Positions 7,365 through 15,431 of a stretch of 48,769 nt of DNA are shown in pieces. The stretch spans positions 1 through 48,769 of the forward strand of contig MERQ01000105.1 of assembly GCA_001770655.1 (NCBI GenBank). Reading direction: 5' to 3'. The notes under the pieces were generated by a model. It saw only the letters and a program-made list of their open reading frames with translations. It searched no databases and was not told where the DNA came from. Position 1 is the stretch's first letter. Every line of letters starts with the position of its first letter. Origin of the DNA: Betaproteobacteria bacterium RIFCSPLOWO2_12_FULL_68_20 (GTDB lineage Bacteria > Pseudomonadota > Gammaproteobacteria > Burkholderiales > SG8-39). The position numbers and the translations under genes were made by a program.

Positions 7365-7533
7365 AGCCGAGCCCGACATCGACTGGCAGCTGACGACATG
7401 GGAAGGCGCGCGCCGCGAGCAGTTGCGGCGCTGGGCCGAGCTGCCGCTGGAGCGCATCATCCTCGCCCTGGAAGAGATGGAAGAGCTCACCAACCAGCTC
7501 CACCAGCCGCCCGCGCGATACGATTCGAAGTAG
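7357..7533 (+). CDS. Small partner protein of the nucleotidyltransferase
   Basis: A 58-residue acidic protein: MAEAEPDIDWQLTTWEGARR, then LPLERIILALEEMEELTNQL, ending ARYDSK. Its ATG lies inside the last codons of the nucleotidyltransferase gene (eight-base overlap), which strongly suggests co-translation. The predicted content is mostly amphipathic helix. In comparable two-gene modules the small protein can be the cognate partner, but this sequence has no motif I can name. Confidence 0.55.
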   Translation: MAEAEPDIDWQLTTWEGARREQLRRWAELPLERIILALEEMEELTNQLHQPPARYDSK

Positions 7534-7540
7534 GTTTGGC

Positions 7541-8266
7541 ATGTCCCGCGACGCGACCGCAGGAATCCCGATCCACCGCCACAGCGCGGTCGTTCGCGTC
7601 ACCCACTGGATCAACGTCGTCTGCCTCGCCCTCCTCCTCATGAGCGGCCTGCAGATCTTCAACGCCCACCCGGCGCTCTACTGGGGCGAGATCTCGCACT
7701 TCGAAAGCCCGTTCACCGTCGGCGAGTTCCCCGGCTGGCTGACAGTGCCGAGCTACCAGAGCCTCGCCACCGGCCGCCACTGGCACTTCCTCTTCGCCTG
7801 GATCTTCGTGATCAACGGCGCGGTCTATCTCGCCGCCTCGCTGCTCGGCGGCCACCTCTGGCGCGACCTCTTCCCGACGCGCGAGCAGCTGCGCTACATC
7901 GGCCGCTCGATCGCCGAGCACGTCCGCCTGCGCTTTCCGAAGGGCGAGGAGGCGCGCCGCTACAACGTGCTGCAGAAGCTCGCCTACCTCGCCGTGGTGC
8001 TGGTGCTCCTGCCCGTGATGCTGCTCGCGGGCCTGGCGATGTCGCCGGCGATCGACGCTGCGTTCCCCTGGCTCGTACCGCTCTTCGGCGGGCGCCAGTC
8101 GGCGCGCACCATCCACTTCATCCTGGCCAACCTGCTGGTGCTGTTTTTCCTCGCGCACGTCGCGACGGTGATTCTCTCGGGCCTGTGGAACAACCTGCGC
8201 TCGATGATTACCGGCCGCTACGTGCTCGAGCCGGAGGACGATCGTGGCGAAAGACCCACTGGCTGA
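7541..8266 (+). CDS. Cytochrome b561-type membrane subunit
   Basis: A 241-residue integral membrane protein of the b-type cytochrome family. The heme-ligand pattern is visible: HRHSAVVRVTHWINVVCLAL in the first helix, RHWHFLFAWIFVINGAVY in the second, and TIHFILANLLVLFFLAHVAT in the last. The loop between the helices (FPTREQLRYIGR) is cytoplasmic-like. The last 23 bases overlap the downstream molybdoenzyme gene, so the two products probably form one complex, with this subunit passing quinol electrons to the periplasmic enzyme. Similar cytochromes serve formate, thiosulfate and sulfite enzymes. Confidence 0.8.
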   Translation: MSRDATAGIPIHRHSAVVRVTHWINVVCLALLLMSGLQIFNAHPALYWGEISHFESPFTVGEFPGWLTVPSYQSLATGRHWHFLFAWIFVINGAVYLAASLLGGHLWRDLFPTREQLRYIGRSIAEHVRLRFPKGEEARRYNVLQKLAYLAVVLVLLPVMLLAGLAMSPAIDAAFPWLVPLFGGRQSARTIHFILANLLVLFFLAHVATVILSGLWNNLRSMITGRYVLEPEDDRGERPTG

Positions 8267-9020
8267 GCGGCGCCGCTTCCTGCGCCGCGGCCTCGGCGCG
8301 GCGGCGGGCCTCGCGCTCGGCGGCTGCGACATGCTCTCGGAGCGCGAATCGGTGACCGGCGCCTTCGAAGGCGTCGAGCGCCTCACGATGGCGGCGCAGC
8401 GCGCGCTCCTCGGCCGCGACGCGCTCGCCCGCGAGTTCACCGAGGCCGAGATCTCGAAAGCTTTCCGCGCCAACGGCAGCATCAACCCGCCCGACGCGGG
8501 TTACCGTGCGCTCGCGCGCGAGGGCTTCGCCGGCTGGCGGCTCGCCGTCGACGGGCTCGTCGAGCGGCCGCTCGCGCTTTCGCTCGCCGAGCTGCGCGGC
8601 ATGCCCGCGCGCACCCAGATCACGCGCCACGACTGCGTGGAGGGCTGGAGCTGCATAGGCAAGTGGAAGGGCGTGCCGCTCGCGATGCTTCTCGAGCGCG
8701 CGCGCCTGCGGCCACAGGCGCGCTACGTCGTCTTCCATTGCGCCGACGTCATGGACGAGAAGGAAGGCGCGCCCTACTACGAGAGCATCGACCTGGTCGA
8801 CGCCTTCCACCCGCAGACCATCCTCGCCTACGAGATGAACGGCCGGCCGCTGCCGGTCGAGTACGGCGCGCCCGCGCGCATGCGCGTCGAGCGCCAGCTC
8901 GGCTACAAGATGGCGAAGTACGTGATGCGCATCGAGGCGGTCGAGAGCTTCGCCGCCCTCGGCGAAGGCAAGGGCGGCTACTGGGAAGACCGCGGCTACG
9001 AGTGGTACGCCGGCATTTGA
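8244..9020 (+). CDS. Sulfite oxidase/MsrP-like molybdopterin oxidoreductase, Tat-exported lipoprotein
   Basis: A 258-residue molybdopterin-domain protein starting at GTG behind a GGAGGA Shine-Dalgarno. The N-terminus RRRFLRRGLG is a twin-arginine signal ending in a lipobox-like LALGGC (Cys28), so the mature enzyme is probably membrane-anchored in the periplasm. HDCVEGWSC places Cys131 at the molybdenum-ligand position of the sulfite oxidase/YedY fold. Later conserved motifs are KWKGVPLAMLLERA, FHCADVMD and LPVEYGAPARMRVERQLGYK. The coupled cytochrome b is not an MsrQ of the usual type, so the substrate (sulfite, methionine sulfoxide or another S/N-oxide) is open. Confidence 0.8.
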   Translation: MAKDPLAERRRFLRRGLGAAAGLALGGCDMLSERESVTGAFEGVERLTMAAQRALLGRDALAREFTEAEISKAFRANGSINPPDAGYRALAREGFAGWRLAVDGLVERPLALSLAELRGMPARTQITRHDCVEGWSCIGKWKGVPLAMLLERARLRPQARYVVFHCADVMDEKEGAPYYESIDLVDAFHPQTILAYEMNGRPLPVEYGAPARMRVERQLGYKMAKYVMRIEAVESFAALGEGKGGYWEDRGYEWYAGI

Positions 9021-9042
9021 GGGCGCTGCTCTACGGCCTCAA
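9017..9042. terminator. Hairpin spanning both stop codons of a convergent pair
   Basis: TTGAGG (9017-9022) pairs with CCTCAA (9037-9042). Each arm contains the TGA stop of one of the two converging genes. There is no long T run, so rho-independent function is only possible. Confidence 0.35.
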
Positions 9043-9860
9043 TCGCGGGGGCGGATCGAGAGGCTCTGCGTCGATCTGCCGGCCAGCCCGCTCGAATCGA
9101 AGATCCTCGCCTCGGCGATGCCGCCGCCGCCCGGCCCCACCAGCGTGCGGGCGTCGATGCAGATCCATTCGCCTTGCGGCTTGCGCAGCAGGTTGACGGT
9201 GAGATCCGAGTTGACGAAGCTGTAGCGCCGGAAGTCGAGCACCGCGCTGATGCCGTTGCCCGAATCGGCAGCCACCGCGACGCGCTGGACCGCGGTCGGT
9301 TCCTCGCCCTGGACGAGCGGAAAGCGCATGCGGAACCACGCGGCGCACGGGCCGCGGAAGAACTCGCCCTCGGCGATGCGGATTTCGACGAGGTCCTGAT
9401 AGCCGGCAATCTCGCTGTTGAAGGGAAACTTCGCCGCGGCGGACTCCTCTACCGCGCGCGGGGCCACGGGCAGCGGGTGCCCCGGAAGGCCGGACGGGAT
9501 CGCGAGCTCCGCTTCGCGCTGCGCGAGCGCCGTGACGCGGGCCAATTCCTTCCCGCCGGCGCTCAGCGATGCCGAAAAGTGGGCCACGTTGCGTCCGACG
9601 TACTCGCGGCGCACCTCGACCTCGAGCTCGGCGATCGGAATCGGGCGAAACAGGCTGGCGGTGAGCCGCGCGAGGTGCGTCAGCTCGAGCGCAGCCGCGG
9701 CACGCTCGACCTCCCGCGCGACGAGCGCGATCGGAGGTCCGGCGTGCTGGTGGTCCGGATGCCAGGGGCCGCGAGTCAGGGCGGTGGCGCGGTAGCAGCC
9801 GTTTTCGAGCGCCAGGTACGCGCTGGAGGGACGCAGTTGCGGGTCGCGCTGGTCGTTCAT
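9039..9860 (-). CDS. Thioesterase family protein (TesB-like double hotdog)
   Basis: A 273-residue protein when started at MNDQRDPQL (9860); an upstream ATG at 9965 would add 35 arginine-rich residues without family character. It has the acyl-CoA thioesterase II-like layout. The first hotdog contains TRGPWHPDHQHAGPPIALVA, ending in LTASLFRPIPIAELEVEVR. The second carries SGNGISAVLDFRRYSFVNSD and DARTLVGPGGGGIAEARIFD. The family hydrolyses acyl-CoA thioesters in the cytoplasm. It converges with the molybdoenzyme gene 18 bases away. The physiological acyl substrate is unknown. Confidence 0.75.
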   Translation of the reverse strand: MNDQRDPQLRPSSAYLALENGCYRATALTRGPWHPDHQHAGPPIALVAREVERAAAALELTHLARLTASLFRPIPIAELEVEVRREYVGRNVAHFSASLSAGGKELARVTALAQREAELAIPSGLPGHPLPVAPRAVEESAAAKFPFNSEIAGYQDLVEIRIAEGEFFRGPCAAWFRMRFPLVQGEEPTAVQRVAVAADSGNGISAVLDFRRYSFVNSDLTVNLLRKPQGEWICIDARTLVGPGGGGIAEARIFDSSGLAGRSTQSLSIRPRD

Positions 9861-9886
9861 GAGACGGCGAGCGAGGCGGCGCGGCG

Positions 9887-10111
9887 CTACTTCTTCCTGC
9901 GCGCCCACTGCACCGCGTCCTCGATGTCCTTTTCCGTGATGCCGAGCGACTCGATCTTGGACCACAGGCCCTCGAGGCTCGTCACTTTCGCCGGCACGAG
10001 GACGATGCGCCCTTTTTCGGCGCGCACCTCGAAATAGCGCGCGCCCGGGAACTTGCCGACCACGGCCTTCGGCAGCGTGAGTCGGTTCTTCGAGGTCAGC
10101 TTGGCGAGCAT
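9887..10111 (-). CDS. AbrB/SpoVT-type antitoxin, apparently without a toxin gene
   Basis: A 74-residue protein. Its first half, MLAKLTSKNRLTLPKAVVGK followed by ARYFEV and GRIVLVPAKV, is the swapped-hairpin AbrB DNA-binding domain. The C-terminus (LGITEKDIEDAVQWARRKK) is the helix that usually contacts a PIN-type toxin. No PIN gene follows: the next minus-strand gene is the thioesterase. It may be an orphan antitoxin or a stand-alone regulator. Confidence 0.75.
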   Translation of the reverse strand: MLAKLTSKNRLTLPKAVVGKFPGARYFEVRAEKGRIVLVPAKVTSLEGLWSKIESLGITEKDIEDAVQWARRKK

Positions 10112-10249
10112 GGCTGGATTGCTTTCAGCGAGATTTCCTTACTCTACGCCACTGGCCAGCCGTTCTTGAACCCGCCGGCTGTGATGATGAAATAGCCCTC
10201 GCCGATGCCCGGCAAGCATAGAATTCCGGCAGTCGTCAAAGGAGGGGGT

Positions 10250-10534
10250 ATGAAAACGAGAATCGCGATGGTCGTCTTCTCCTGCCTCGCCCTCGCCTTC
10301 CCGGCGCTCGCGCAGGAGCTCGCCGTTTCCGCCAGCGACACGACGCAATCGGTGATCGCCGCGCAGAAGGGAAAGCGCATCACCCTGCGCCTGCGCGGCG
10401 GCCAGGAGCTCACCGGCACGGTGCGCGAGGCGACGCCCAAGCTCGTCGTCCTCGGCGCCATAACCGGCCGCGAATTCTTCGACGCCGCGATCCCGCTCGA
10501 GGCCGTGGACGCGGTCATCGTCCGCACCAAGTAG
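10250..10534 (+). CDS. Small exported protein with an Sm-like beta domain
   Basis: A 94-residue protein. The ATG at 10250 has a very strong Shine-Dalgarno (GGAGGGGG); the upstream in-frame ATG lacks one. Residues 1-20 (MKTRIAMVVFSCLALAFPAL) are a clear signal peptide with cleavage after ALA. The mature part, ITLRLRGGQELTGTVREATP then LVVLGAITGREFF and IPLEAVDAVIVRTK, has the alternating pattern of a small beta barrel like Sm/Lsm folds. An exported protein of this type is unusual. Function unknown. Confidence 0.65.
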   Translation: MKTRIAMVVFSCLALAFPALAQELAVSASDTTQSVIAAQKGKRITLRLRGGQELTGTVREATPKLVVLGAITGREFFDAAIPLEAVDAVIVRTK

Positions 10535-10547
10535 CAGCAACGCTTCG

Positions 10548-11036
10548 GTGCCCGGCTCGCTCGCCGCTCTCGGCGGGGTCGCAGGCGCGCTCCTCAAGGA
10601 ACGCAAGCACACGATCGCGATCGCCGAGTCCTCCGCCGGCGGGCTGATCAGCGCCGCGCTCGTCGCCGTGCCGGGCGCATCCGCCTACTACCTCGGCGGC
10701 GGCGTCATCTATACGGCCGCGGGACGTTCGGCGCTGCTCGGCATCGCCGCGCAGGACGTGGCGAACCTGCGCTCCGCGACCGAGCCCTACGCGAAGCTCC
10801 TAGCGCAGCGCGTGCGCGCCAATCTGGGCGCCACCTGGGGCCTCGCGGAGACCGGCGCCGCGGGCCCGACCGGCAACCGCTACGGCGACGCGCCCGGCCA
10901 CGCGTGCATCGCGATCTCCGGCCCGCTCGAGGCGGCGATCACGGTCGAGACCGCAAGCGCCGAGCGCGAGGCGAACATGCGGGAATTCGCGCGCCGCGCG
11001 CTCGCGCTGCTCGAAGACTGCCTGCGCCGGTCCTGA
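10548..11036 (+). CDS. CinA-family protein (nicotinamide-nucleotide amidase-like domain)
   Basis: A 162-residue stand-alone CinA C-terminal domain from a GTG start. The core motifs are IAIAESSAGGLISAALVAVP, GASAYYLGGGVIYT and LAETGAAGPTGNRYGDAPGH. Classical PncC enzymes have SCTGG and GIAGPGG at these places; here they read SSAGG and GAAGPTG, so this is a divergent paralog and NMN deamidase activity is uncertain. Its TGA stop directly abuts the ATG of the following sensor kinase. Confidence 0.75.
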   Translation: MPGSLAALGGVAGALLKERKHTIAIAESSAGGLISAALVAVPGASAYYLGGGVIYTAAGRSALLGIAAQDVANLRSATEPYAKLLAQRVRANLGATWGLAETGAAGPTGNRYGDAPGHACIAISGPLEAAITVETASAEREANMREFARRALALLEDCLRRS

Positions 11037-12692
11037 ATGAGCATGCTCCGGGCGCAAGCGCAAGCGGAATGGCGCCTGCTCGCGCTCGCCGCCTTGCCGA
11101 TTGCGATCGTGATTGCACTCGCGGTGCAGAGCTTTCTGGTGGTAAGGCAAGAGCTGACCGAGGCTGCGCTCTCGCGGCGCTCCGCCATCGCCCGGCTCGC
11201 GGCCGTGACCGTGCAGGAGAAGTTCGATCGCCTGCTCGACGTGGGAGCTTCGCTCGCCACACGGGTGAAGTTCCGCGCCCTGGTGACCGAAGGCAACTGG
11301 ACCGAGGCGATCAAGATCCTGGTCGACGTTCCCAAGGATCTTCCCTACATCGAGCGCATCGTCCTCAGCGACGCCCGCGGCGTGCTGAAGGCCGACGTTC
11401 CCAGCGATCCCAGCGTCATCGGAAAGGATTTTTCCGGGCGCGAGTGGTTCAAGGGGGTGAGCCGCGAATGGAAGCCGTACGTGACCAACGCCGTGCGCCG
11501 CCAGGCCGCTCCGCGGTTCAATGTCTTCGCCGTCATACTCCCCTTGCGCAACACCGGCGGGGAGATCGCAGGGACTCTGTCGCTGCAGATGCGGCTCGAT
11601 ACGTTTCTCGACTGGACCAGGGACGTGCAGCTCGGAGAAGCCGGCTTCCTGTACGTGGTGGACCGGGCCGGCCGGGTCGCTTTCCATCCGAACATCGACC
11701 CGCAGGCCGATCTGGCGGACTTTTCGAAGCTGCCTGCGGTCGCCCGCGCGCTGAAAGGCGAGCGCGGCATTCTGATCGGCCCGGACGAGCGCGAGGGCGC
11801 GGGGCAAGTCACCGCCTTCGAGCCGATCGCCAGGTTCGGCTGGGCGGTGATCGCGCAGGAGCCTGCGCGCGCCGCGTTCGCGGCGCGCGACCAGCAGCTG
11901 CTGCGCCTCGCGATCGCCTACGCGCTGATCGTCCTGCTGGTCGCCTCGGCGGCGGCGCTCGCCGTGCGAGTCGTGATGCAGCGCCGGCGCATCGCCGAGC
12001 GCAGCGCGGCGCTCGAGGCGGCGAACAAGGACCTCGAGTCGTTCTCCTATTCGGTGTCGCACGACCTGCGCGCCCCGCTGCGCGCGATCGACGGCTTCGC
12101 GCGCCTGCTGGAGCAGGACCACTCGAACAAGCTCGACGCCGAGGCGAGGCGCCTGCTCGGCGTCATCCGCGAAAACAGCGGCCGCATGGCAGAGCTGATC
12201 GACGACCTGCTCGCGTTTTCGCGCCTGGGGCGCCAGACGCTCAGGCCCGAGCGGCTCGACATGGCCGAGCTCGCCGGCGCGGCCTGGGGGGAGCTGCACG
12301 CGGGCGAAGCGACGCAGTTCAGGCTCGGGCGGCTGCCGCCCGCGCGCGGCGACCGCGCGCTGCTCAGGCAGGTATGGGCCAACCTGCTCTCGAACGCGCT
12401 CAAATACAGCTCGAAGCGCCAAGGCGCGGCGGTCGAGGTGAGCGGGAGCGACGACGGCCGGGAGGCGGTGTATTGCGTGAGCGACAACGGCGCGGGCTTC
12501 GACATGCGCTATTACGACAAGCTGTTCGGCGTGTTCGAGCGGCTGCACGGCCAGCACGAGTTCCCCGGAACCGGCGTGGGGCTCGCGATCGTGCAAAGGA
12601 TCGTCGCGCGCCACGGCGGGCGCGTCTGGGCCGAGGGCAAGGTGAACGAGGGCGCCAGGTTCTACTTCAGCCTGCCCGCGGGACCGGCTTGA
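11037..12692 (+). CDS. Membrane sensor histidine kinase with periplasmic Cache-like domain
   Basis: A 551-residue kinase. TM1 spans about residues 13-35 and TM2 about 290-312. Between them is a periplasmic PDC/Cache-type sensor (IERIVLSDARGVLKADVPSD ... GKDFSGREWFKGV ... EAGFLYVVDRAGRVAFHPN). A HisKA domain carries SYSVSHDLRAPLRA with phospho-accepting His342. The HATPase domain has the N-box LLSNALKYSS, G1 VSDNGAGFD and G2 GTGVGLAIV. The kinase core and sequence style resemble phytochrome-type kinases. No response regulator lies nearby. It is translationally coupled to the CinA-like gene. Its kinase half is a close paralog of the gene at 13476, with 68 identical bases at the 3' end. Confidence 0.85.
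   Translation: MSMLRAQAQAEWRLLALAALPIAIVIALAVQSFLVVRQELTEAALSRRSAIARLAAVTVQEKFDRLLDVGASLATRVKFRALVTEGNWTEAIKILVDVPKDLPYIERIVLSDARGVLKADVPSDPSVIGKDFSGREWFKGVSREWKPYVTNAVRRQAAPRFNVFAVILPLRNTGGEIAGTLSLQMRLDTFLDWTRDVQLGEAGFLYVVDRAGRVAFHPNIDPQADLADFSKLPAVARALKGERGILIGPDEREGAGQVTAFEPIARFGWAVIAQEPARAAFAARDQQLLRLAIAYALIVLLVASAAALAVRVVMQRRRIAERSAALEAANKDLESFSYSVSHDLRAPLRAIDGFARLLEQDHSNKLDAEARRLLGVIRENSGRMAELIDDLLAFSRLGRQTLRPERLDMAELAGAAWGELHAGEATQFRLGRLPPARGDRALLRQVWANLLSNALKYSSKRQGAAVEVSGSDDGREAVYCVSDNGAGFDMRYYDKLFGVFERLHGQHEFPGTGVGLAIVQRIVARHGGRVWAEGKVNEGARFYFSLPAGPA
12597..12664 (+). repeat. 68-base exact direct repeat, copy 1 (3' end of a kinase gene)
   Basis: Identical to 15330-15397. It encodes RIVARHGGRVWAEGKVNEGA and the following residues in both kinases. 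The identity includes third codon positions, pointing to recent duplication or gene conversion. Confidence 0.85.
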
Positions 12693-12715
12693 CTCCGCGG
12701 CAAGGGAGATTCCGC

Positions 12716-13435
12716 ATGCGATTCGAGCTGTATTACTGGCCCGGCATCCAGGGGCGCGGAGAGTTCATCCGGCTGGCGCTCGAGGACGCGGGAGCCGATT
12801 ACGTGGACGTGGCGCGCGGGCGCGGCGGCGTCGCCAGGTTGGAGCGCCTGCTCGAAGTCCCTGCCCGGCCGTCGTTCGCGCCGCCGTTCCTCAGGGCGGG
12901 CAAGCGCATCATCGGCCAGACGGCGAACATCCTGCTCACCCTCGGTCCGCGCATCGGGCTGGCGCCGCGAAGCGAGGAGGACAGGCTGTGGGTGCACCAG
13001 CTGCAGCTCACCATCGCGGACTGGGTGCAGGAAGTGCACGACGTGCATCACCCGATCTCGGCAAGCCTCTACTACGAGGAGCAAAAGACCGCGGCCCGGC
13101 GCGCCGCCGCGGATTTCCGGGCCGAGCGCATGCCGAAGTTTTTCGGCTACTTCGAGCGCGTGATCGCGCGCAATGCGGCGCGTTCGGGATGGCTCGCCGG
13201 GCGCCGGGCGAGCTACGCCGACCTGTCGCTGTTCCAGATGATCGAGGGCCATCGCTACGCGTTTCCGCGCGCCATGGCGCGGCTGGAGCGCAGGTTTCCG
13301 CGCGTGATCGCGCTGCGCGACCGCGTCGCCGCGCGCCCGCGCCTCGCCGCCTACCTCGCCTCGAAGCGCCGCATCGCGTTCAACCTGCACGGCATCTTCC
13401 GCCACTACCCCGAGCTCGATCGGACGCGGGGATAA
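12716..13435 (+). CDS. Glutathione S-transferase family protein
   Basis: A 239-residue GST. The N-terminal thioredoxin-like domain opens MRFELYYWPGIQGRGEFIRL, with Tyr7 or a neighbouring residue as the usual glutathione-activating position. GQTANILLTLGPRIGL replaces the canonical ES motif loop. The helical domain contains WLAGRRASYADLSLFQMIEG, the conserved Asp-containing N-capping box of GSTs. AAGGGAG precedes the ATG. It lies between two sensor kinase genes, possibly co-transcribed with the first. It may detoxify electrophiles; the substrate is unknown. Confidence 0.8.
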   Translation: MRFELYYWPGIQGRGEFIRLALEDAGADYVDVARGRGGVARLERLLEVPARPSFAPPFLRAGKRIIGQTANILLTLGPRIGLAPRSEEDRLWVHQLQLTIADWVQEVHDVHHPISASLYYEEQKTAARRAAADFRAERMPKFFGYFERVIARNAARSGWLAGRRASYADLSLFQMIEGHRYAFPRAMARLERRFPRVIALRDRVAARPRLAAYLASKRRIAFNLHGIFRHYPELDRTRG

Positions 13436-13462
13436 GTCACGGCGCGCGCCCCCGGCGCGCAC

Positions 13463-13468
13463 TACACT
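13463..13468 (+). promoter_or_regulatory. Candidate -10 box (TACACT) for a leaderless kinase mRNA
   Basis: Seven bases separate it from the GTG start at 13476, with no Shine-Dalgarno between. The upstream GCGCGC-rich stretch gives no convincing -35. Confidence 0.35.
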
Positions 13469-13475
13469 TTGCGCT

Positions 13476-15419
13476 GTGAATCGGGGGGTCTTCCCGCGGG
13501 CGCGCAACTGGCTGGGCGAGATCGCGCGCGATACGCCGGGCGCGGCAATGGCGCGGCGGGTGCTGGCCGCCGTGATCGTCGTCCTGCCGCTGCTGGGGTG
13601 GCTGCGCCTGAAAGGGCAGGAAGCGGGCTGGTACGGGCTGGAAGCGGGCCTGGTGCTGATGGTGGTCGCCGCCATCGTGGTTCTCTCGCTCGCCGTCCTG
13701 GTCTGGGCGCGCAGGGCCAACCTCGGCCACGAGCGCATCCTCAGGCTCTCCCGCAGCCACGCGCTGCTCAGCCAGGTGAACCAGCTGCTGCTGCGCGGCG
13801 GCGAGCGCGACAAGCTGCTCGCCGAAGTCTGCGAGATCGCGGTGAGGCTGGGCGGCTTCCGTTGCGCCTCGATCTGGATGAGCGGCGAAGGCGGCGAGCC
13901 GCCGCGCGAGACGGCGCGCAGCGGCGAGCCGCTCGCCGCCGCGCCCGCGCAGGCCGGCGCACAGGCGGACCGCGTGCTGCAGGAGGACAAGCGGGTCGTC
14001 GCCGGAGACACGGCCGCGCTTCCGATCCGCGTCGCGCACCTCGCGACCGGCGCGTTCGTGCTGGTCGCGAGCGGGCCCGACCGATTCGATCAGGAAGAGC
14101 TGGAGCTGCTCGCCGAGGTGGCCGGCGACGTCGGGTACGAGCTGGAGCGCATCGTGGTCGAGACGCAGCGCGACATCGCCGAGCTGCGGGCCGCGCGCAA
14201 CGCCGAGCGGCTGCGGCTGCTTCACGAGGTGGACCGCCGAATGCTCGCGGAAGAAACGGCCGAAGCGATCGCGCAGGCGGCGCTCAAGGCGCTGCGCGAG
14301 CTGCTCGGCGTGCCGCGCGCGATCGTGAACCTGTTCGACCTCGCGGCCGGCGAGGTCGAGTGGCTGGCCGCGATCGGACGGCAGCGCATGCACGTGGGGC
14401 CCGGCGTGCGCTATCCGATCGCGCTGATGGGCGACCTCGAGGCGCTGAAGCGCGGCGAGCCGCAGACCATCGACACGCGCGAGCTGCCGCCGAGCGCCCA
14501 CAAGGACGCCCTGCTCGCTTCGGGCGTGGAGCTGTACATGGCGGTGCCGATGGTCGTCGGCGGCGAGCTGATCGGCGCGCTCAGCTTCGGCGGCGCGCCC
14601 GGTCCGTTCCCCGCGGAGCGGGTCGCCATCGCGCGCGAGGTCGCCGACCAGATGGCGATCGCGATCTCGCACGCGCGGCTGCGCGAGCGGGTCGAGCGCC
14701 ACTCGGTCGAGCTCGAGCAGCGGGTGCGCGAGCGCACCGCCGAGCTCGAGTCGGCCAACAAGGAGCTGGAATCCTTTTCCTACTCGGTGTCGCACGACCT
14801 GCGCGCGCCGCTGCGCGCGATGGACGGGTTCGCCCGCATGCTCGAGGACCGCTACGCGGGCGCCCTGGACGCCGAGGGCAGGCGCCTGCTAGGCATCGTG
14901 CGCGACGCGAGCCGGCGCATGGGAGCGCTGGTCGACGACCTGCTCACGTTCTCCAGGCTGGGCAGGCAGTCGATGGCTCCCTCGGAAGTCGACATGTCCG
15001 TGCTCGCCGCGCAGGCGCTCGCCGAGCTGAACGGGCGCGGCAACGCGGCGGTCACGATCGAGGCCTTGCCGCGGGCGCGCGGCGACCGCACGCTGCTCAA
15101 GCAGGTGTGGGCGAACCTGCTGTCGAACGCGCTCAAGTACAGCGCCAAGGGCGGCGCGCCGCTGATCGAGGTGACCGGCAGCGAGGGCGTCGGCGATTGC
15201 GTCTACTGCGTGAGCGACAACGGCGTGGGCTTCGACATGCGTTACTACGAAAAGCTGTTCGGCGTGTTCCAGCGCCTGCACGGCGCCGGGGAGTTTCCCG
15301 GCACCGGCGTGGGCCTCGCGATCGTGCACAGGATCGTCGCGCGCCACGGCGGGCGCGTCTGGGCCGAGGGCAAGGTGAACGAGGGCGCCAGGTTCTATTT
15401 CAGCCTGCCCGCCCGTTAG
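13476..15419 (+). CDS. Membrane-anchored sensor histidine kinase with two GAF domains
   Basis: A 647-residue kinase from a GTG start. Two transmembrane helices (about 28-45 and 57-78) are followed by a GAF-like domain (about 95-230, FRCASIWMSGEGG), a second GAF domain (about 245-400, GVPRAIVNLFDLA ... ELIGALSFGG) and a coiled-coil linker (about 400-432). The HisKA domain has SYSVSHDLRAPLRA with His440, followed by an HATPase domain (LLSNALKYSA, VSDNGVGFD, GTGVGLAIV). The kinase half is a near copy of the neighbour at 11037 while the sensory halves are unrelated, a domain-swap duplication. No receiver-domain protein is encoded nearby, so the partner regulator is elsewhere. Confidence 0.85.
   Translation: MNRGVFPRARNWLGEIARDTPGAAMARRVLAAVIVVLPLLGWLRLKGQEAGWYGLEAGLVLMVVAAIVVLSLAVLVWARRANLGHERILRLSRSHALLSQVNQLLLRGGERDKLLAEVCEIAVRLGGFRCASIWMSGEGGEPPRETARSGEPLAAAPAQAGAQADRVLQEDKRVVAGDTAALPIRVAHLATGAFVLVASGPDRFDQEELELLAEVAGDVGYELERIVVETQRDIAELRAARNAERLRLLHEVDRRMLAEETAEAIAQAALKALRELLGVPRAIVNLFDLAAGEVEWLAAIGRQRMHVGPGVRYPIALMGDLEALKRGEPQTIDTRELPPSAHKDALLASGVELYMAVPMVVGGELIGALSFGGAPGPFPAERVAIAREVADQMAIAISHARLRERVERHSVELEQRVRERTAELESANKELESFSYSVSHDLRAPLRAMDGFARMLEDRYAGALDAEGRRLLGIVRDASRRMGALVDDLLTFSRLGRQSMAPSEVDMSVLAAQALAELNGRGNAAVTIEALPRARGDRTLLKQVWANLLSNALKYSAKGGAPLIEVTGSEGVGDCVYCVSDNGVGFDMRYYEKLFGVFQRLHGAGEFPGTGVGLAIVHRIVARHGGRVWAEGKVNEGARFYFSLPAR
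15330..15397 (+). repeat. 68-base exact direct repeat, copy 2 (3' end of a kinase gene)
   Basis: Second copy of the sequence at 12597-12664, about 2.7 kb apart and in the same orientation. Recombination between the copies would delete the GST gene and the GAF kinase sensory half. Confidence 0.85.
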
Positions 15420-15431
15420 CGCGCCTGCAAT

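Noticed and set aside
13440-13462. GCGCGC palindromes before the GAF kinase gene as a terminator or operator
   Set aside because: The stem is short and such words are frequent by chance in this sequence; no T run follows.
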